Assembly (NCBI GenBank): GCA_948567375.1
Contig: OX419763.1
Coordinates: 1,302,001 to 1,366,000 of the forward strand
Direction: 5' to 3'
Source of the DNA: Lunularia cruciata
Taxonomy: Eukaryota > Streptophyta > Marchantiopsida > Lunulariales > Lunulariaceae
Length of the DNA stretch: 64,000 bases
Shown: in pieces, positions 45,902-57,555 of the stretch
How the letters are laid out: each line of letters opens with the position of its first letter
How positions within the stretch are numbered: the stretch's first letter is position 1
Position numbers and translations under genes: made by a program
Notes under the pieces: generated by a model
Told to the model about the DNA's origin: nothing
The model's database searches: none
What the model saw: the letters and a program-made list of their open reading frames with translations, nothing else

Positions 45902-48190
45902 ACTATCTTCTCCTTACTTCTCTCCACTTCCAACTTGTTCTGATACATTGTCAACTTATCTTCAAACTTTGCTTTTGGCACTTCCTTCTCTTCCACATAT
46001 TGGACTAGTTGGGCTTCTTAACTTCTGATCAAACCCTGCAATATGTCTTCTTCCCAATCTTTAACAATCAGCTCTTGTCACCAGGCTTGATCCTTCTCCA
46101 CTACACTCTTCCTTAGACTGTCCAGCTCTTGCTCCATTACTGTTGTGATTGCCTTCAAGGGTATGCTTTCTAACCTCACATCAGCAACCTCACTTTTCAT
46201 CTTCTCAAAAAATAACTTATGCTCATTCAACTCTTGACCATGCTTCAAGAATTTCTCCTTTAAGGTCTCAAAACTCTTCTCTTGAAGAATTGCTTCATTC
46301 TTAAGTTCTTTGGCTTCCTTTGCTCCTTGGGTTAGCTTACTCGTCAACTCTGAAGTCTCTTCACTCAAGTACCTCACTACTTGTAGCTCATCCCTTACTT
46401 TAGGATGGTCCTTCTTCAACTCCCCTTTCTTTCTCTGGAGTTGCATCTACAAAGTACAAAATGATCTTCATAGGATAGTTGACTCTATCATATCCTCCTT
46501 CGTCATCTTCCTTGTCTTTGTGTTTGGTCAGCAGTTCTTTGGCTGGTGCTTTACTACAAAGATTTGATCTTTGTACCTTCAATGTTACTCCATCCAATCT
46601 TTCATCTTTCATCTTCTTCTCCTTCCACTTTTCTTGGCCCTAAAACTATAGCTTGAGCACTCCTCTTCAATATTGCTGCCCTTGGAAATGCCAAGGCAGT
46701 CTCTTCTACTTGTTCATCTTCTAGCTCAACCGTAGGTAACTCTAGGCAAGGATTATCTTCCCTCCATGCGGTTGATCGCCTCATGGAACTCCCATTCTTC
46801 TTCTTCAACAACCTCTTACCCCTACTGCTGAACTTCAAGTTCCCCCTCACTGTTGCTGCTAGACTCCCCACTATGTAGAGTAGACTCTTCTTTGCTCCTA
46901 AGTTTTCACACCTTGACTCGGTTTCTCCTTCCGATTCTTCTTCCAATGATGGGTCCTTCACTACTACCAGCAATGGCTTTGGATTCAGCCTTCTATAGCT
47001 GTATTGGAAATATTCTTTCTTTGGGTCTACTTCTCTTTCTTGGCCTAGGGATGTCCACCAACACTATCTTCTCCTTCATGCTCTTGAGGTAGTGGTCATC
47101 GCCTTCACGGACTTGCTTGATGCAGTATTGCTCATCTTCATGTGCTTCTCTTTGTAAATCAAGGTGAAAGTAGGACACCATCTTCCCTCTCTCCTCCAAG
47201 CTGAGTAATTTTAATCCAAAGTAAAAGTGGGCTACAAAGGGTACAAAGTAGGGGGCGGCATATCCATTCTCCAACTGGTTAATCATCTGCCCTACGTGCT
47301 GGTGCAAACACTTTGCCCAATCTATCGCCTCTCTTGCAAACATCTAATGAAAGAACACCACCTACTGCATTGTTTCATGGGTGGTTTGCTCTAGCTTAAA
47401 TATGGCCATCAGCGCATTGACTAACCCACTTTGTATTGGATCTCTATACCTATCCACCTTGTATCTATTCTTGGTTTGAGGTACACTAGATGAATTCTTC
47501 ACCCTGGTGGTTTCTTGTAAAGAATCACACTTTTGATAGAAGGTGACTCCTTCTACTTCCCCTACTTCACTTCCCAAGGCTTATCTCCAATCCAATTCAA
47601 TCCATCAAGCCAGATTCCTCTCTTCCCTTCTATCTTAGGTCCATCCTTGTAATCATTGGCAACAACTTTTGCCATAACCTTGGAAAGCTCAAATTCCAAT
47701 TCCATGCCAAAAAGGTGATACAAAGTCTACTCAAGACTTTGATCCTTACCACTACATCTAAGCAATGAATCACAAGTCCCCTCACCACATTCTTCTTACT
47801 TGTCCTCTACGGCATTGTGTGTTTCCTCACGCTCGGTAATTGAAAGATCAAACCTGAGATCCTAACTCCTTTGGGACAGCTATTGAGAAGCATAGGATAA
47901 TGTCATGACATCTCAAAACTCCTTGACAAAGTCTCAATCTTATAGTCTTGTGCTGATTGGTCATTCTTTAGTTGATCTTCATTTGACATGCCAATTTTGC
48001 ATGCTTGTTTTCTATCACTCTCAATGTCATCTTGATCTTGAGGTAGTCACTTCCTTTACCCATAATTTCTTGATTGGCTAGGCCTAAGAAAAAGTTGTTA
48101 TAAGTTCTTTGGATTAGGTAACATATCCTGATACAAACTCCTTTGACTTTGGGTCCATACTTTCATCGGTCCAACCCAAGTCCTTTTGAC
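45902..48190 (-). pseudogene. LTR fragment, subfamily II, minus strand: promoter, ATG and frame
   Basis: Minus strand. A leader (48190-47945) and TATA-like CTATAAGA (47944-47939) precede ATG 47911. The frame continues with WTD-like and GEV..VTFYQKCDSLQETTR (47577), AREAIDWAKCLHQHVGQMI and PYFVPFVAHFYFGLKLL (47343-47220), IVLVDIPRPRKRSRPK, a linker (46973-46602) and coiled coil (46446-46078). It is cut at 45902 by another LTR end. It shows the same TATA-to-ATG spacing as the 3' LTR of C. It has several stops and frameshifts. Confidence 0.78.
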
Positions 48191-48415
48191 TTTGACGAAG
48201 TAAAGTAACAATTTAGTTCTTCTTGGTTGCGTCTTTAATCTCTCAGGTAGAAACCACACCCAGAAAAGAGTAACAAGCACTGACTCGCAGTCTTGTCACG
48301 AATTAACACTCTTTAATCACAACTCCATCAAATCTTTCCAAACAATCTTGATTGTGATGATTCAGGCTCTCCCAAAAAACGGCACTTCACTGCAAAACGA
48401 CTTTGCCTTAGACTT
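48191..48415 (-). repeat. R/U5-like LTR fragment, minus strand
   Basis: It matches the segment about 100-320 bases before the LTR end in other copies (GAGCCTGAATCATCACAATC and GTGTGGTTTCTACCTGAGAG on the minus strand). It is joined to unrelated parts of the LTR on both sides; the left join is a deletion scar near 48190. Confidence 0.82.
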
Positions 48416-48608
48416 TGCCTTGGCCCCTCCGGACAATCACTCATAGCTACTTTTGCCATGAACCCTGGAAAACTCAAATTCCAATTCCAAGCTAGAAAAG
48501 TAATTCAAAGTCTACTCAAAACTTCAATCCTTGCTATTACATCTAGCCTCCAAATCATAGGATTTCTCATGTGAAGGACTGTTCTTCTCATCCCTCATTG
48601 GCTGTGAG
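48416..48608 (-). pseudogene. N-terminal fragment of the LTR-encoded protein, minus strand
   Basis: On the minus strand it reads the conserved RNPMIWRLDVIARIEVLSR block and FLAWNWNLSFPGFMAKV, corresponding to residues about 45-90 of the frame in F. It is cut by the insertion of element H on the right (gtgag at 48604-48608) and fused to the U5-like fragment on the left. A short gactttgcctt repeat (48400-48425) marks the fusion. Confidence 0.78.
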
Positions 48609-48990
48609 TGTGGTGCCCACATTTTTTTTTCCAAAATAAAGGAGGAGAAGTGTATAGAGAAGTTGGATTGCGCCTGTATGGCCAAAGAAGGCAAAGAAAA
48701 GAGTCTTCAGGATGAAACCCAAAGTAAAGTGACTTCGGGTCATAAGGTAAAGTACTCAGAAATGCCCTATCAGCATACAACCCAAAGTAAATTGTCTTTG
48801 TATCGGGGGGAGCTCAACCCGAGGCAAAGATAGTCTAACAACCTTTTGTCGGGGCAAGAAACTCAAGAAGGGGCCGTTTAGAAATTGGCGGCCCATACGC
48901 GCGAAGGTTGATTGACAGTGATAGGTGCATGCCAGAGGTGTGATTTCTTGGTAGAAAATCAAAGTGACGAACAACGAAGAAGTGCAACTC

Positions 48991-48996
48991 TATAAA
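48991..48996 (+). promoter_or_regulatory. First TATA box, 5' LTR of H
   Basis: CTCTATAAAAATTG with TATAAA 27 bases before ATG 49018. Confidence 0.65.
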
Positions 48997-49017
48997 AATT
49001 GAGCTTGCAATGACGAA

Positions 49018-51068
49018 ATGTCGAGTAATTTTCCTTTGCCATTGAGAAGTCGTCTTGCAGGTGATCGGGGAAAAGGAAATAGAGTTGGACTCGTGTTAGT
49101 GCGCAAGGGAGAAGTCACGAGAGTGAAATTGAGACAGAGTGAGAAGGTAGAAGAGATGGGAGGAGGGAAGAAGACTCCAACTTCGCAGTGAGAAATCATG
49201 TGATTCGGAGGTTAGACGTAATAGCAAGGATCGAAGTCTTGAGCCAACTTTGGATCATCTTTCTGGCATGGAACTGAAATGTAAGCTTTCCAGGATTCAC
49301 AACAGAAATCATCGAGAGTAAGTGTCTCAATGGACCCGAGGAAGAAGGGAAGAGAGGAAATCCGGCTCGCTGGACAGAGTCGGATTGGAGACTGGTACTC
49401 GGGAAGGAGGCAGGCTTAGAGCAGGGAGCCACGTTCTTGGGGAAGGGAGAGATAGCTCAAGAAACTCAGGAAGTGAGGCGCTTTCTCTTTGAAGAGAACG
49501 AAGAATGGGTATAAGGTTGAGAGTTACAAGGATCCAGTGAAGAGAGGGATGGTGAGTGCTCTCATGGCAATCTTGAAGCCAGAGAGAACAACTTATGTGA
49601 TGAAACACCAAGCGGTGTTCTTCCATAAATTGTTTGCAGGAGAGCCTATTAATTGGGCAAGGTGCTTCCATGGGAGGACGAGACAAATGGTGTGGAATTT
49701 GCGGGATAAGTCGCCTCCACACTACATTGTGCCGTTTGCAGCACATTTCTACCTCGGGTTGAATTTGCTCAATTTGGCAGAGCAAAGAAAAATGGTGTCT
49801 CACTTCCATCTGGACTTGAGAAGAGAAGTTGACGTGGAGGAGCAGCAGTACATTCTCAAAATCCAAAGCACGGATGATTACTACACAAAGACGGGTAAGA
49901 GCGTGCAAATAGAAGCGAGTACTCCCCTGACAAAGAAGAGAGATCGGCAAGGTGATGCCAAAGATATCAAGAAACCTCAGAAGACGCTAAGAGGCAACCC
50001 GAGGTGAGGCATGGTGGTAATTGAGTCAAAGGATGAAGACTCAGAAGGAGATGCCAAGCTCAAAACGGAAGACTCAAAACACGAGGAGGAGCCTGAGCTA
50101 ACGTTGCAGAGCGGAGATACGAGCAGCAATAGTGATGAAGGGGGAGAGATGACATCGGTATAAGCGGCTGATGAATACAAAGAAGAAGAAGTGCATGCCG
50201 AGATGGAAGCCGAAGACAACACACAGTTGGAGGACGAAGTAACTGTGCCCAAGGAAAAGAAGATTGCATTACAGCAAGGAGTTTGCTCAAGACATAAGGC
50301 AAAGTGTGAAGCGGGGCCAAGTAAAGCAAAGGAAGAGGTAGGAGAAAGCTCGGGGAGTGAGGCATCAATCCCGATACGAAGATTACAGAGGAGAAGGCAA
50401 GTATCGGGTGAAGAAGGGGTAAGGAAGGAGATTTCTATGCACGAAGAAGTAGGTGCAAGAAATGGAGTGGAGTACCTGCAGGAAATTGTGTGTCCATTGT
50501 TGGTAAGGTTGGAGACAAGAAGAGGGAGATGCAGTCGACATGTCCGGAGGTGACGATTGTGTTGCAGGTATTACCGCGATTAGAAGAAGAGAACTCGGAG
50601 TTGAAGAAGAGTGTAACCCGAGGTGAGGAGGAAAGGGAAGTACTGTGAGCGGAGGCAGTAGAGAGAAGTCAGGTAATTGAAGACCTGAAGAGAGAAGTGA
50701 GCTATCAAGAGGATCTTGCGAGGAAGAGTGACATAGCAAGGGAGAGACAAGTAGCAGAATACAAAATCTTGAAGCAGCAGTTTGCTAATTCATGATTAGA
50801 AATTATTCATGCTATGGCAAGGGTAGCAGAGAAAGAGCAAGAGCTTGATAGAGTGATGGAGAGTATGGAAGAGAAGAAGCAACTCAGGCAACAAGAATTG
50901 GCGACACAATATAGAGAAGAAGAGAGGTTGAGAGAGTTACTTCGTAATCAGGAGGAGAAAGTTGTACAGAAGGAGAAGGAGAAGGAGACGGTGGAAGCCG
51001 AGTTCAAAGCAGAGTTGGCGATGTACAAAGAGGACTGGCTTGCAGATCGAGAGCGAGAGAGGAAGATG
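49018..51068 (+). pseudogene. LTR-encoded coiled-coil protein, subfamily I, copy 1 in 5' LTR of H
   Basis: Starts MSSNFPLPLRSRLAGDRGKG at 49018. A one-base loss near 49170 (GGGKKTPT) shifts the frame. The globular domain is open at 49489-50007 (KRTKNGYKVESYKD, EPINWARCFHGRTRQMVW, PPHYIVPFAAHFYLGLNLL). The linker (50191-50553) and coiled coil (50814-51068) follow, and the frame is cut at RERERKM by the composite segment. The conserved tail is missing from this copy and occurs in copy 2. Confidence 0.8.
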
Positions 51069-51552
51069 TAGAGAGTTTAGGGTACACTCCTTTGAGTTGA
51101 GTACTCAATGGCTTAGGATACTTGTGTGACATTTCAAAATCCCCTTGATGAAGTCTCAATTTTATAGTTCTTTGATGTGTTGTCATTCCTCCATCACTCT
51201 TCACTGAAAATCAATCACACATTTTGGATGAGTTCCTCCAAGCATTGTCAAGTTTAGCCACTTGTGCCTTAGTTTTTTTCTTGCTTGTACTTTCTTGGTT
51301 GATAGACCCAAAAGAAAGTTGTTATAATGTCTTTGCATTGAGTTGATCACCATGAGGTGAAGTTTCCTCACTTCTGATTTCTCTGTGACAAGTCTGATCC
51401 AAGTTCTTCTTTCTTGACACAACGTAAATTTATTGTAGGTTCAACCCATAGACACAACTCTCCTTCTTTTGTTGCCATTTTGGTTCAATACAACTTCAAC
51501 TATACACTTCTTCTTCAAAATATAAAAAACCAAAAAAACCATGGGTACCACG
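51069..51552 (-). repeat. 5' part of a subfamily II LTR, minus strand (inside the H LTR)
   Basis: The LTR start, here CGTGGTACCC, lies at 51552 on the minus strand. A leader, TATAAA (51166-51161) and ATG 51132 (MSHKYPKPLSTQ) follow, before an abrupt end at 51069. A single TTTAGGG (51076-51082) lies next to that end. The LTR had inserted into an RT gene on the minus strand, since RT sequence resumes directly above 51552. Confidence 0.78.
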
Positions 51553-51962
51553 TATTGCATTTAATGTACAAAAATCTTGGCACACTAAAATCTCCCCCGT
51601 CTTCTTCTTTGGACAATAATAATGGTAGAAACCAATTCAGTGCTCAAGACTAGAAAATTTATCTTGGCTTCCAAGTACTTGTTGATTTCATCTTTCAATA
51701 AAAGTGAGTACTTCAAGTTCAAGCAATATTGTCTCTGCCAAATTTGGATTGTATCTTCAAGAAGATCAATCAGATGTTCCCCAAATTGTCTATGAGTTCT
51801 TGGCATTTGATCAATAGACCAGGATAGTACATATTGGTACTCAATAAACAAGGTGGTGTATCCTACCTGCTTGTCCAAAGTAATTGTTTTTGATAGTTTC
51901 AAAAATTTTGCCTTTGGATAATATTACATCTTGATAGTCATCAGGGTTGATGACTCCTTCAA
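51553..51962 (-). pseudogene. pol: RT N-terminal fragment, minus strand (inside the H LTR)
   Basis: On the minus strand: GVINPDDYQDVILSKGKI, then YTTLFIEYQYVLSWSIDQMP, FGEHLIDLLEDTIQIWQRQY and KDEINKYLEAKI, ending in VCQDF..LNAI, the RT entry and fingers. The position that is amber in C and H is CAA/Gln here. It fuses to a subfamily II LTR frame at about 51962. A second copy lies in the 3' LTR (61881-62242). Confidence 0.83.
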
Positions 51963-52726
51963 CATCTAACAAGATCTAGGTGAGACTTACATTGTCTCTT
52001 ATATCTAACATCTTCCTATCTATACAATCTCTCAAACAAATCAAAAGATTATTCAGATTGACATTCTTTGCCTTCCTCTTCCTTGTCTCTTGCACTAGCA
52101 ACTTCAATTTGTGCAATCTTGCCTCCTCCAACTTGACTTTGGTGTCAGTACTCAACATCACCTTCAACTCCACAATTACTTCTTCTACTAAATCCATCTC
52201 CATCCTTGAAACTATCTTCTCCTTACTTCTCTCTACTTCCAACTTGTTCTAGTACATCATCAACTCGTCCTCAATTCTGCTTTTAATGCTTCCTTTTCCT
52301 CAGCATAATGGACTAGTTGAGCTTCTATGCTTCTGATCAAACCGTGCAATCTATCTTCCTCCCAATGTCTAATAGTCAATTCTTGTTGCTAGGCTTCATC
52401 CTTCTCCATTGCACTCTTTCTCAAACTCTCTAGCTCTTGCTCCATCACTACTACAATTGCCTTCAAGTGTATGATTTCCAACCTTGCACCAATGACTTCA
52501 CTCTTCATCTTCTTGAATGACACCTTCTGCTCCTTCAACTCTTCACTACATTTCAAGAAGTTCTCCTACAAGGTATTAAAACTCTTCTTCCAAAGAATTG
52601 CCTCATCTTGGAGTTCTTTGGCTCCCTTCTCTCCTTGGATTAGCTTACTCCTTAACTTTGAGGTCTCTTCAATCAAGGACCTCACTACTTGTAGCTCATC
52701 CTTCACTTCAGGATGATCCACAAGTT
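51963..52726 (-). pseudogene. Subfamily II LTR frame, coiled-coil part, minus strand (inside the H LTR)
   Basis: On the minus strand: coiled coil (KSEVIGARLEIIHLKAIVVV, MEQELESLRKS), then the tail open at 52242-51976 (LHKLKLLVQETRKRKAK, LLICLRDCIDRKMLDI). It is fused directly to the RT fragment and, at 52726, to subfamily I copy 2. The 3' LTR carries the same piece at 62243-63004. Confidence 0.8.
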
Positions 52727-54677
52727 TAGGAGAGCCTATTAATTGGGCAAGGTGCTTCCATGGGAGGACGAGATAGATGGTGTGGAATTTGCGGGATAAG
52801 TCACCTCCACACTACATCGTGCCGTTTGTAGCACATTTCTACCTCAGGTTGAATTTGCTGAATTTGGTGGAGCAAAGCAAAATTGTGTCTCACTTCCATC
52901 CCGACTTGAGAAGAGAAGTCGACATGGAGGAGCAGTAGTACATTCTCCAAATCCAAAGCACAGATGATAACTACACGAAGAAGGGTAAGAGCGCGGAGAT
53001 AGAAGCAAGTACTCCCCCGACGAAGAAGAGAGGTCGGCAAGGTGACACCGGAGATATCAAGAAACCCCGGAAGACGCGTAGAGGTAACCCGAGGCAAGGT
53101 ATGGTGGTAATTGAGTCGGAGGATGAAGACTCAGAAGGAGATGCCAAGCTCAAAACGGAAGACTCAGAACACAAGGAGGAGCCTGAGCTAACGTTGCAGA
53201 GCGGAGATACAAGCAGTGATAGTGATGAAGGGGGAGAGATGACATCGGTACCAGCGGCTGACGAATATGAAGAAGAAGAAGTGCACGCCGAGATGGAAGC
53301 CGAAGACAACACACAGTTGGATGACAAAGTAACTGTGCCCGAGGAAAAGAAGATAGCAGTATAGCAAGGAGTTTGCTCAAGACGTAAGGCAAAGTGTGAA
53401 GCGGGGCCGAGTAAAGCAAAGGAAGAGGTAGGAGAAAGCTTGGGGAGTGAGGCATCAATCCCGATACAAAGACTGCAGAGGAGAAGGCGAGTATTGGGTG
53501 AAGAAGAGGTAAGGAAGGAGATTTCTATGCTCAAAGAAGTAGGTGCAAGAAATGGAGTGGAGTACCTACAGGAAATTTTGTGTCCATTGTTGGTAAGGTT
53601 GGAGCACAAGAAGAGGGAGATGCAGTCGACATGTCCGGAGGTGACGATTATGTTGCGCGATTAGAAGAAGAGAACTCGGAGTTGAAGAAGAGTGTAACCC
53701 AAGGTGAGGAGGAAAGGGAAGTACTGCGAGCGAAGGCAATAGAGAGAAGTCAGGTAATTGAAGACCTGAAGAGAGAAGTGAGCTATCGAGAGGATCTTGT
53801 GAGGAAGAGTGACATAGCAAGGGAGAGACAAGTAGCAGAATACAAAATCTTGAAGCAGCAGTTTGCTGATTCACGATTAGAAATTATCCATGCTATGGCG
53901 AGGGTAGCAGAAAAAGAGCAAGAGCTCGATAGAATGATGGAGAGTATGGAAGAGAAGAAGCAAATTTGGCAACGAGAATTGGTGACACGATACAGAGAAG
54001 AAGAGAGGTTGAGAGAGTTACTTCATAATCAAGAGGAGAAAGTTGTACAGAAGGAGAAGGAGAAGGAGAAGGAGACGGTGAAAGCCGAGTTCAAAGTAGA
54101 GTTGGCGATGTACTGAGAGGACTGGCTTGCAGATCAAGAGCGAGAGAGGAAGATGTGGTTGGAGCCATTGAAGGAGATTGTCCTCAGGATAAACGCGATG
54201 TTGAGTACAAAGGCTAGCGTTCGAATTGAAGAAACGCGACTGCACGAGTTGAAGTTGTTGTTGCAGGAGACGAGGCGAAGATAGGCAAAAGACACTGATA
54301 TGAACGCTTTGTTGATTAAGTTAAGAACTTGTGTAGACATAAAGATATTAGAAGTAGAGGACAACATTTCAATCAGATTAGACTTAGTGAAAATAGAGAT
54401 AGAGAAGCTTTGGAGGGATATTAGAGCAAAACCCGAAGTAGATAACATAGGAGTACAAATGTCTTCGGAGTTACCAGTGGAGACATTAGAGACAAGTGGG
54501 TCAGGAGATAAGAAATTAGATAGAGTACCCACTAGTGGAATTTCAGATCAAGAAAGAGAATTGTTGGATCTAGTAGAAGAAGTCAAAGATATGAAACCCG
54601 AGGAAAGAGTAGTAGGAAGTAAATTTACTTTGTGTTCAGGTTTGAAAGCCGATGATGAAGTAGACATCCGATTGTAG
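52727..54677 (+). pseudogene. LTR-encoded coiled-coil protein, subfamily I, copy 2 in 5' LTR of H
   Basis: It enters at GEPINWARCFHGRTR (52733) and runs through PPHYIVPFVAHFYLRLNLL, the linker open at 53101-53364, coiled coil open at 53580-54116 (178 codons) and the C-terminal part 54300-54677 ending EVDIRL. There is no start or promoter in this copy. Stops lie at 52772, 52935 and 53362; frameshift near 53650. Confidence 0.82.
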
Positions 54678-54798
54678 TAGAAACAGATTTGAGATTTGAA
54701 GGGGCAGATATGAAGAGGTGCATTGTCATTTCGGATGTGCAGGTTAAAAGAGTTGTTGTAGAACGGTATAGTTGTTAGATAATTGTTGATTGCTTCAC

Positions 54799-54805
54799 TA
54801 TTTAA
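54799..54805 (+). promoter_or_regulatory. Second (genomic-RNA) TATA box, 5' LTR of H
   Basis: TATTTAA followed by gagtggcattcgcag, 671 bases before the LTR end. Confidence 0.62.
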
Positions 54806-55482
54806 GAGTGGCATTCGCAGTCAATTGTTGTTCAATGCTCATTATTTCTGAAAATAGATAAAGTGAAGTGCTGTGAAGCAGTGCTCGTTGCTTGAGCTTG
54901 ATTCCAAGTATCTGCTTTGTTTTGTGTTTGTGAGTGTTTGGAGAAATTCAAAGTGCAAGTCAGTGTGTTTGTTGGATGTTGGATTCCAGAGCCTTCATCT
55001 TCATTCTGTGTGTTTGATCCTGAGTGAAGTGCAATTGAAGCAATGCCTTGACAGATGTGAGAGGAATTGTAGTGTTGGTAGTATTCTGCATTTGTGAGTG
55101 CAGTGCGAGGTTGATGTGAAGCAATTTCAATCGAGAAAGTTGTGCCTTCAGTGGAGGGGTGGAACACAATTCTGAGGCAAAGTCGTTTTGTAGTGAAGTG
55201 CCATTTCCGAGAGAGCCTGAATCATCACAATCAAGATTATTTGGAAAGATTTGATGGAGTTGTGATTAAGAAGTGTTAATTCGTGACAAGACTACAAATC
55301 AGTGCTTGTTACTCTCTTCTGGGTGTGGTTTCTACCTGAGAGACTAAAGATGCAACCAAGAAGAAATGCAATTATTACTTTGACTTTGTATTTGACCAAT
55401 TTTGACTCGTATCTCTGCGGGAACAAACTTTACTTACCCGATTACCGCAAAAGTGATATTTGCCGGGTTGTCCCATGATTTG

Positions 55483-55500
55483 TGGCGCCGCTGCTGGGGA
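55483..55500 (+). promoter_or_regulatory. Primer-binding site, tRNA-Asp type (element H)
   Basis: TGGCGCCGCTGCTGGGGA has two changes from the exact complement of the plant tRNA-Asp 3' end; 7 bases after the LTR end. It is the best site in the window over its first eight bases. Confidence 0.92.
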
Positions 55501-55559
55501 TATAAATCTCCGAAGTGGAAGGATACGAAGCCAAATTGGAAACTGGGTATCAACGCAAT

Positions 55560-57540
55560 ATGAAGGTCTGCATCGAGAGAACAATGGGAAGAGAGAGCTT
55601 GAAGACGAGCACTTCAGCGTGAAGAAGATGAACGTCTGAACATCCCATCCATCGTTGACAAAACTGAACGAGAGGTGTTGGATTTTCAACTCCTTCACAA
55701 AGTGCAAGAAGCCTTGCAAGAACTTGACCGCAAGAAATGCAAAGGCGGTTGGCAAGGCTACTTTGCATCTCCCTCTTCTTCCAAGAAGAAGAAAGAATCA
55801 AGTGGGCAAACATATGCATTGCGGCCTAGTACACCAACTTCCCCTAGAGCTGTAAAGGAAGTTGTGTCCTTGAAGAACTTTGTTTGAGAAAAGACAGCAT
55901 GAACACTTACTGAAGACGAGTGTCAACATCTTCTACGAACGATTCCTCGGTTGTCCCAAAGGAATTTTGAAGAACCAATCAAAGGTGTTGATCCTGAATC
56001 TTCCTCTCAGGTTGAAGTTGACACCCTCATAGTAGAAATTTTCGGAGAAGACCCTACCTTGAATTTGACGAATTGGAATCCCTGGGCTCACAACACGGCG
56101 TCAATACCAGCCAATCCTTCAATTCCATCAAGTTCAACACTACCTCAGCCGATCCTAGTGCATCAAACAATGACTTCGCTGCCTGTCACCCAACACGCCA
56201 TGTGAAGTACAAGGGGACAGAACACGACAAAGACCCCGATGAGTTCATTGACGAATTCGAAGTCATCTCTTTTGCCAACAAGGAGCATGACTCGGCGGAT
56301 CGATTGATAATTTTCCCAAGTTTGCTCTGAAAGAAAGCTCGGAGCTGTTACACCCATGTGACCCAGAAGAGGTTTGTACCCACGGATTGGGCAGACTTGA
56401 GAAACAACTTCCTAGAATGATTCCAAGAGGTTGACTACGACACGAGTGTCTTCACGGCACTCAACGATTTGGACCGAGGCAAGAAGGAGAAGTTGAGAGA
56501 CTACTCTGAGCGGTTCATGGCACTATTGAACCGAGTTCCCAAGCAATTGGGGGTGGTGGGTTACTTCAATGCCCAAGCCATTACTTGGTTCCTTGGGGGC
56601 CTTTCACCAGAGATACGAATCTTTGCCAGGGAGAGGAATGTAACTTCCCTGGACAAAGTACTCAAACATGTCACTCGTTATGAAGCGGCCCACTCTCACT
56701 CTGCCGGTAACCAGAGAAATCAGGAGAAGAAAGGCAAGAAGCCCAGAAGGAGAGCTTTGCGCAGTACCTCCCCTTCTTTGGACGAATCCTCCACGTCTTT
56801 GAGCTCTTCTTCGGAATCTGAAGAAGAATCAAAGCCAAGACGAGTCAGAAGACGTAGAGGCAAGAAACCAGTGACTCCTCCAGCCAAGAGTGTACATAAG
56901 GCAGATGCCAAGCTGGATGCCCTCATCAAGGAGTTTTTGGATTTCAAGATCCAGATGATTGGGGCCAAAGACCGAAAGAAGGCCCCAGCATTTAGAAGAT
57001 CTAATGTATGGTGCACCGCATGTGGCAAATCAGGCCACGCCAACACAGAATGCAATACTCATAATGCATTCCTGGTGCAGCAAATTGATTGGGTTCCGGG
57101 ATGGAACCAAGACAAGGACAAAGAGGCGGTGTACCAAACTCAGGAAGTATAGCCTCAAGCAAGCACATCGTATCAAGGTCCGAGGTTTGGACCTAGGGAG
57201 TATAACCCCAATGCTCCTCCACCGATGAGCAACCAAAATCGGCCTCAAAATGTTGCACCTGGAGCCTATTATAATTGTGGCTCGATGGGACATTGGTCTC
57301 CAAACTATCCCGAGCCAAGAAGGCAAATTGGGTACATTCCCCTATGCGGAAATTGTAAAGGATTGGGGTATACGGGCAATCAATGTCCTCACCCACCAAA
57401 CCCGAAGCCACTTGTAAAGTATGTACAGATCCCCGCTGAGTGTGCAGCACTGCAGCCAAAGGGGGATACGAATGTAAATTGCATCACTATTGATGAAGAA
57501 AGGCCTCAAGAAGGGAGTCCGGCCTCAGAAGGAGAATGGC
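55560..57540 (+). pseudogene. gag: gag of element H
   Basis: The usual ATG is changed (ATGAAGGTC in place of ATGAATGTC), so the start is lost. N-terminal coiled region at 55675-55887, a stop after LKNFV, the linker DPTLNLTNWNPWAHNTAS (56060), a frameshift near 56205, the gag domain (KYKGTEHDKDPDEFIDEFEV) and a long open stretch 56469-57152 (227 codons) with ITWFLGGLSPEIRIFARERN, a basic Ser-rich linker and an intact knuckle 1 CTACGKSGHANTEC. TAG 57150-57152 is shared with A. Knuckles 2 and 3 each lose ligands (YYNC...NYPE; CGNCKGLGYTGNQC with His to Tyr). It then runs in frame into pol. Confidence 0.86.
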
Positions 57541-57555
57541 CGGACCTCGCCTCGG
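57535..57555 (+). other. Deletion junction removing Gag tail and protease (element H)
   Basis: GEWPD of Gag passes directly to LASGELDLEEGG of the post-protease linker. In element C about 1.15 kb separates the two points. The letters GACCT occur at both breakpoints (compare 2591-2595 and 3738-3742 in C). The frame is kept across the join. Confidence 0.85.

Larger units (their letters stand above)
48609..55475 (+). repeat. 5' LTR of element H, rearranged (6867 bp)
   Basis: It starts TGTGGTGCCCACA and ends GGGTTGTCCCA (one base off), 7 bases before the primer site. Order: leader, TATA 48991, LTR frame copy 1 to 51068, composite minus-strand segment 51069-52726, LTR frame copy 2 from mid-globular domain (52733) to its end (54677), second TATA 54799 and the R/U5-like region. 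Positions 49640-51068 and 52733-54155 are a direct duplication of the same part of the frame. Confidence 0.93.

Noticed and set aside
45902-45906. A complete insertion with target ACTAT ending at 45901
   Set aside because: The right end and flank are clear, but no matching left LTR start preceded by actat is present in the window, so only a fragment is reported.
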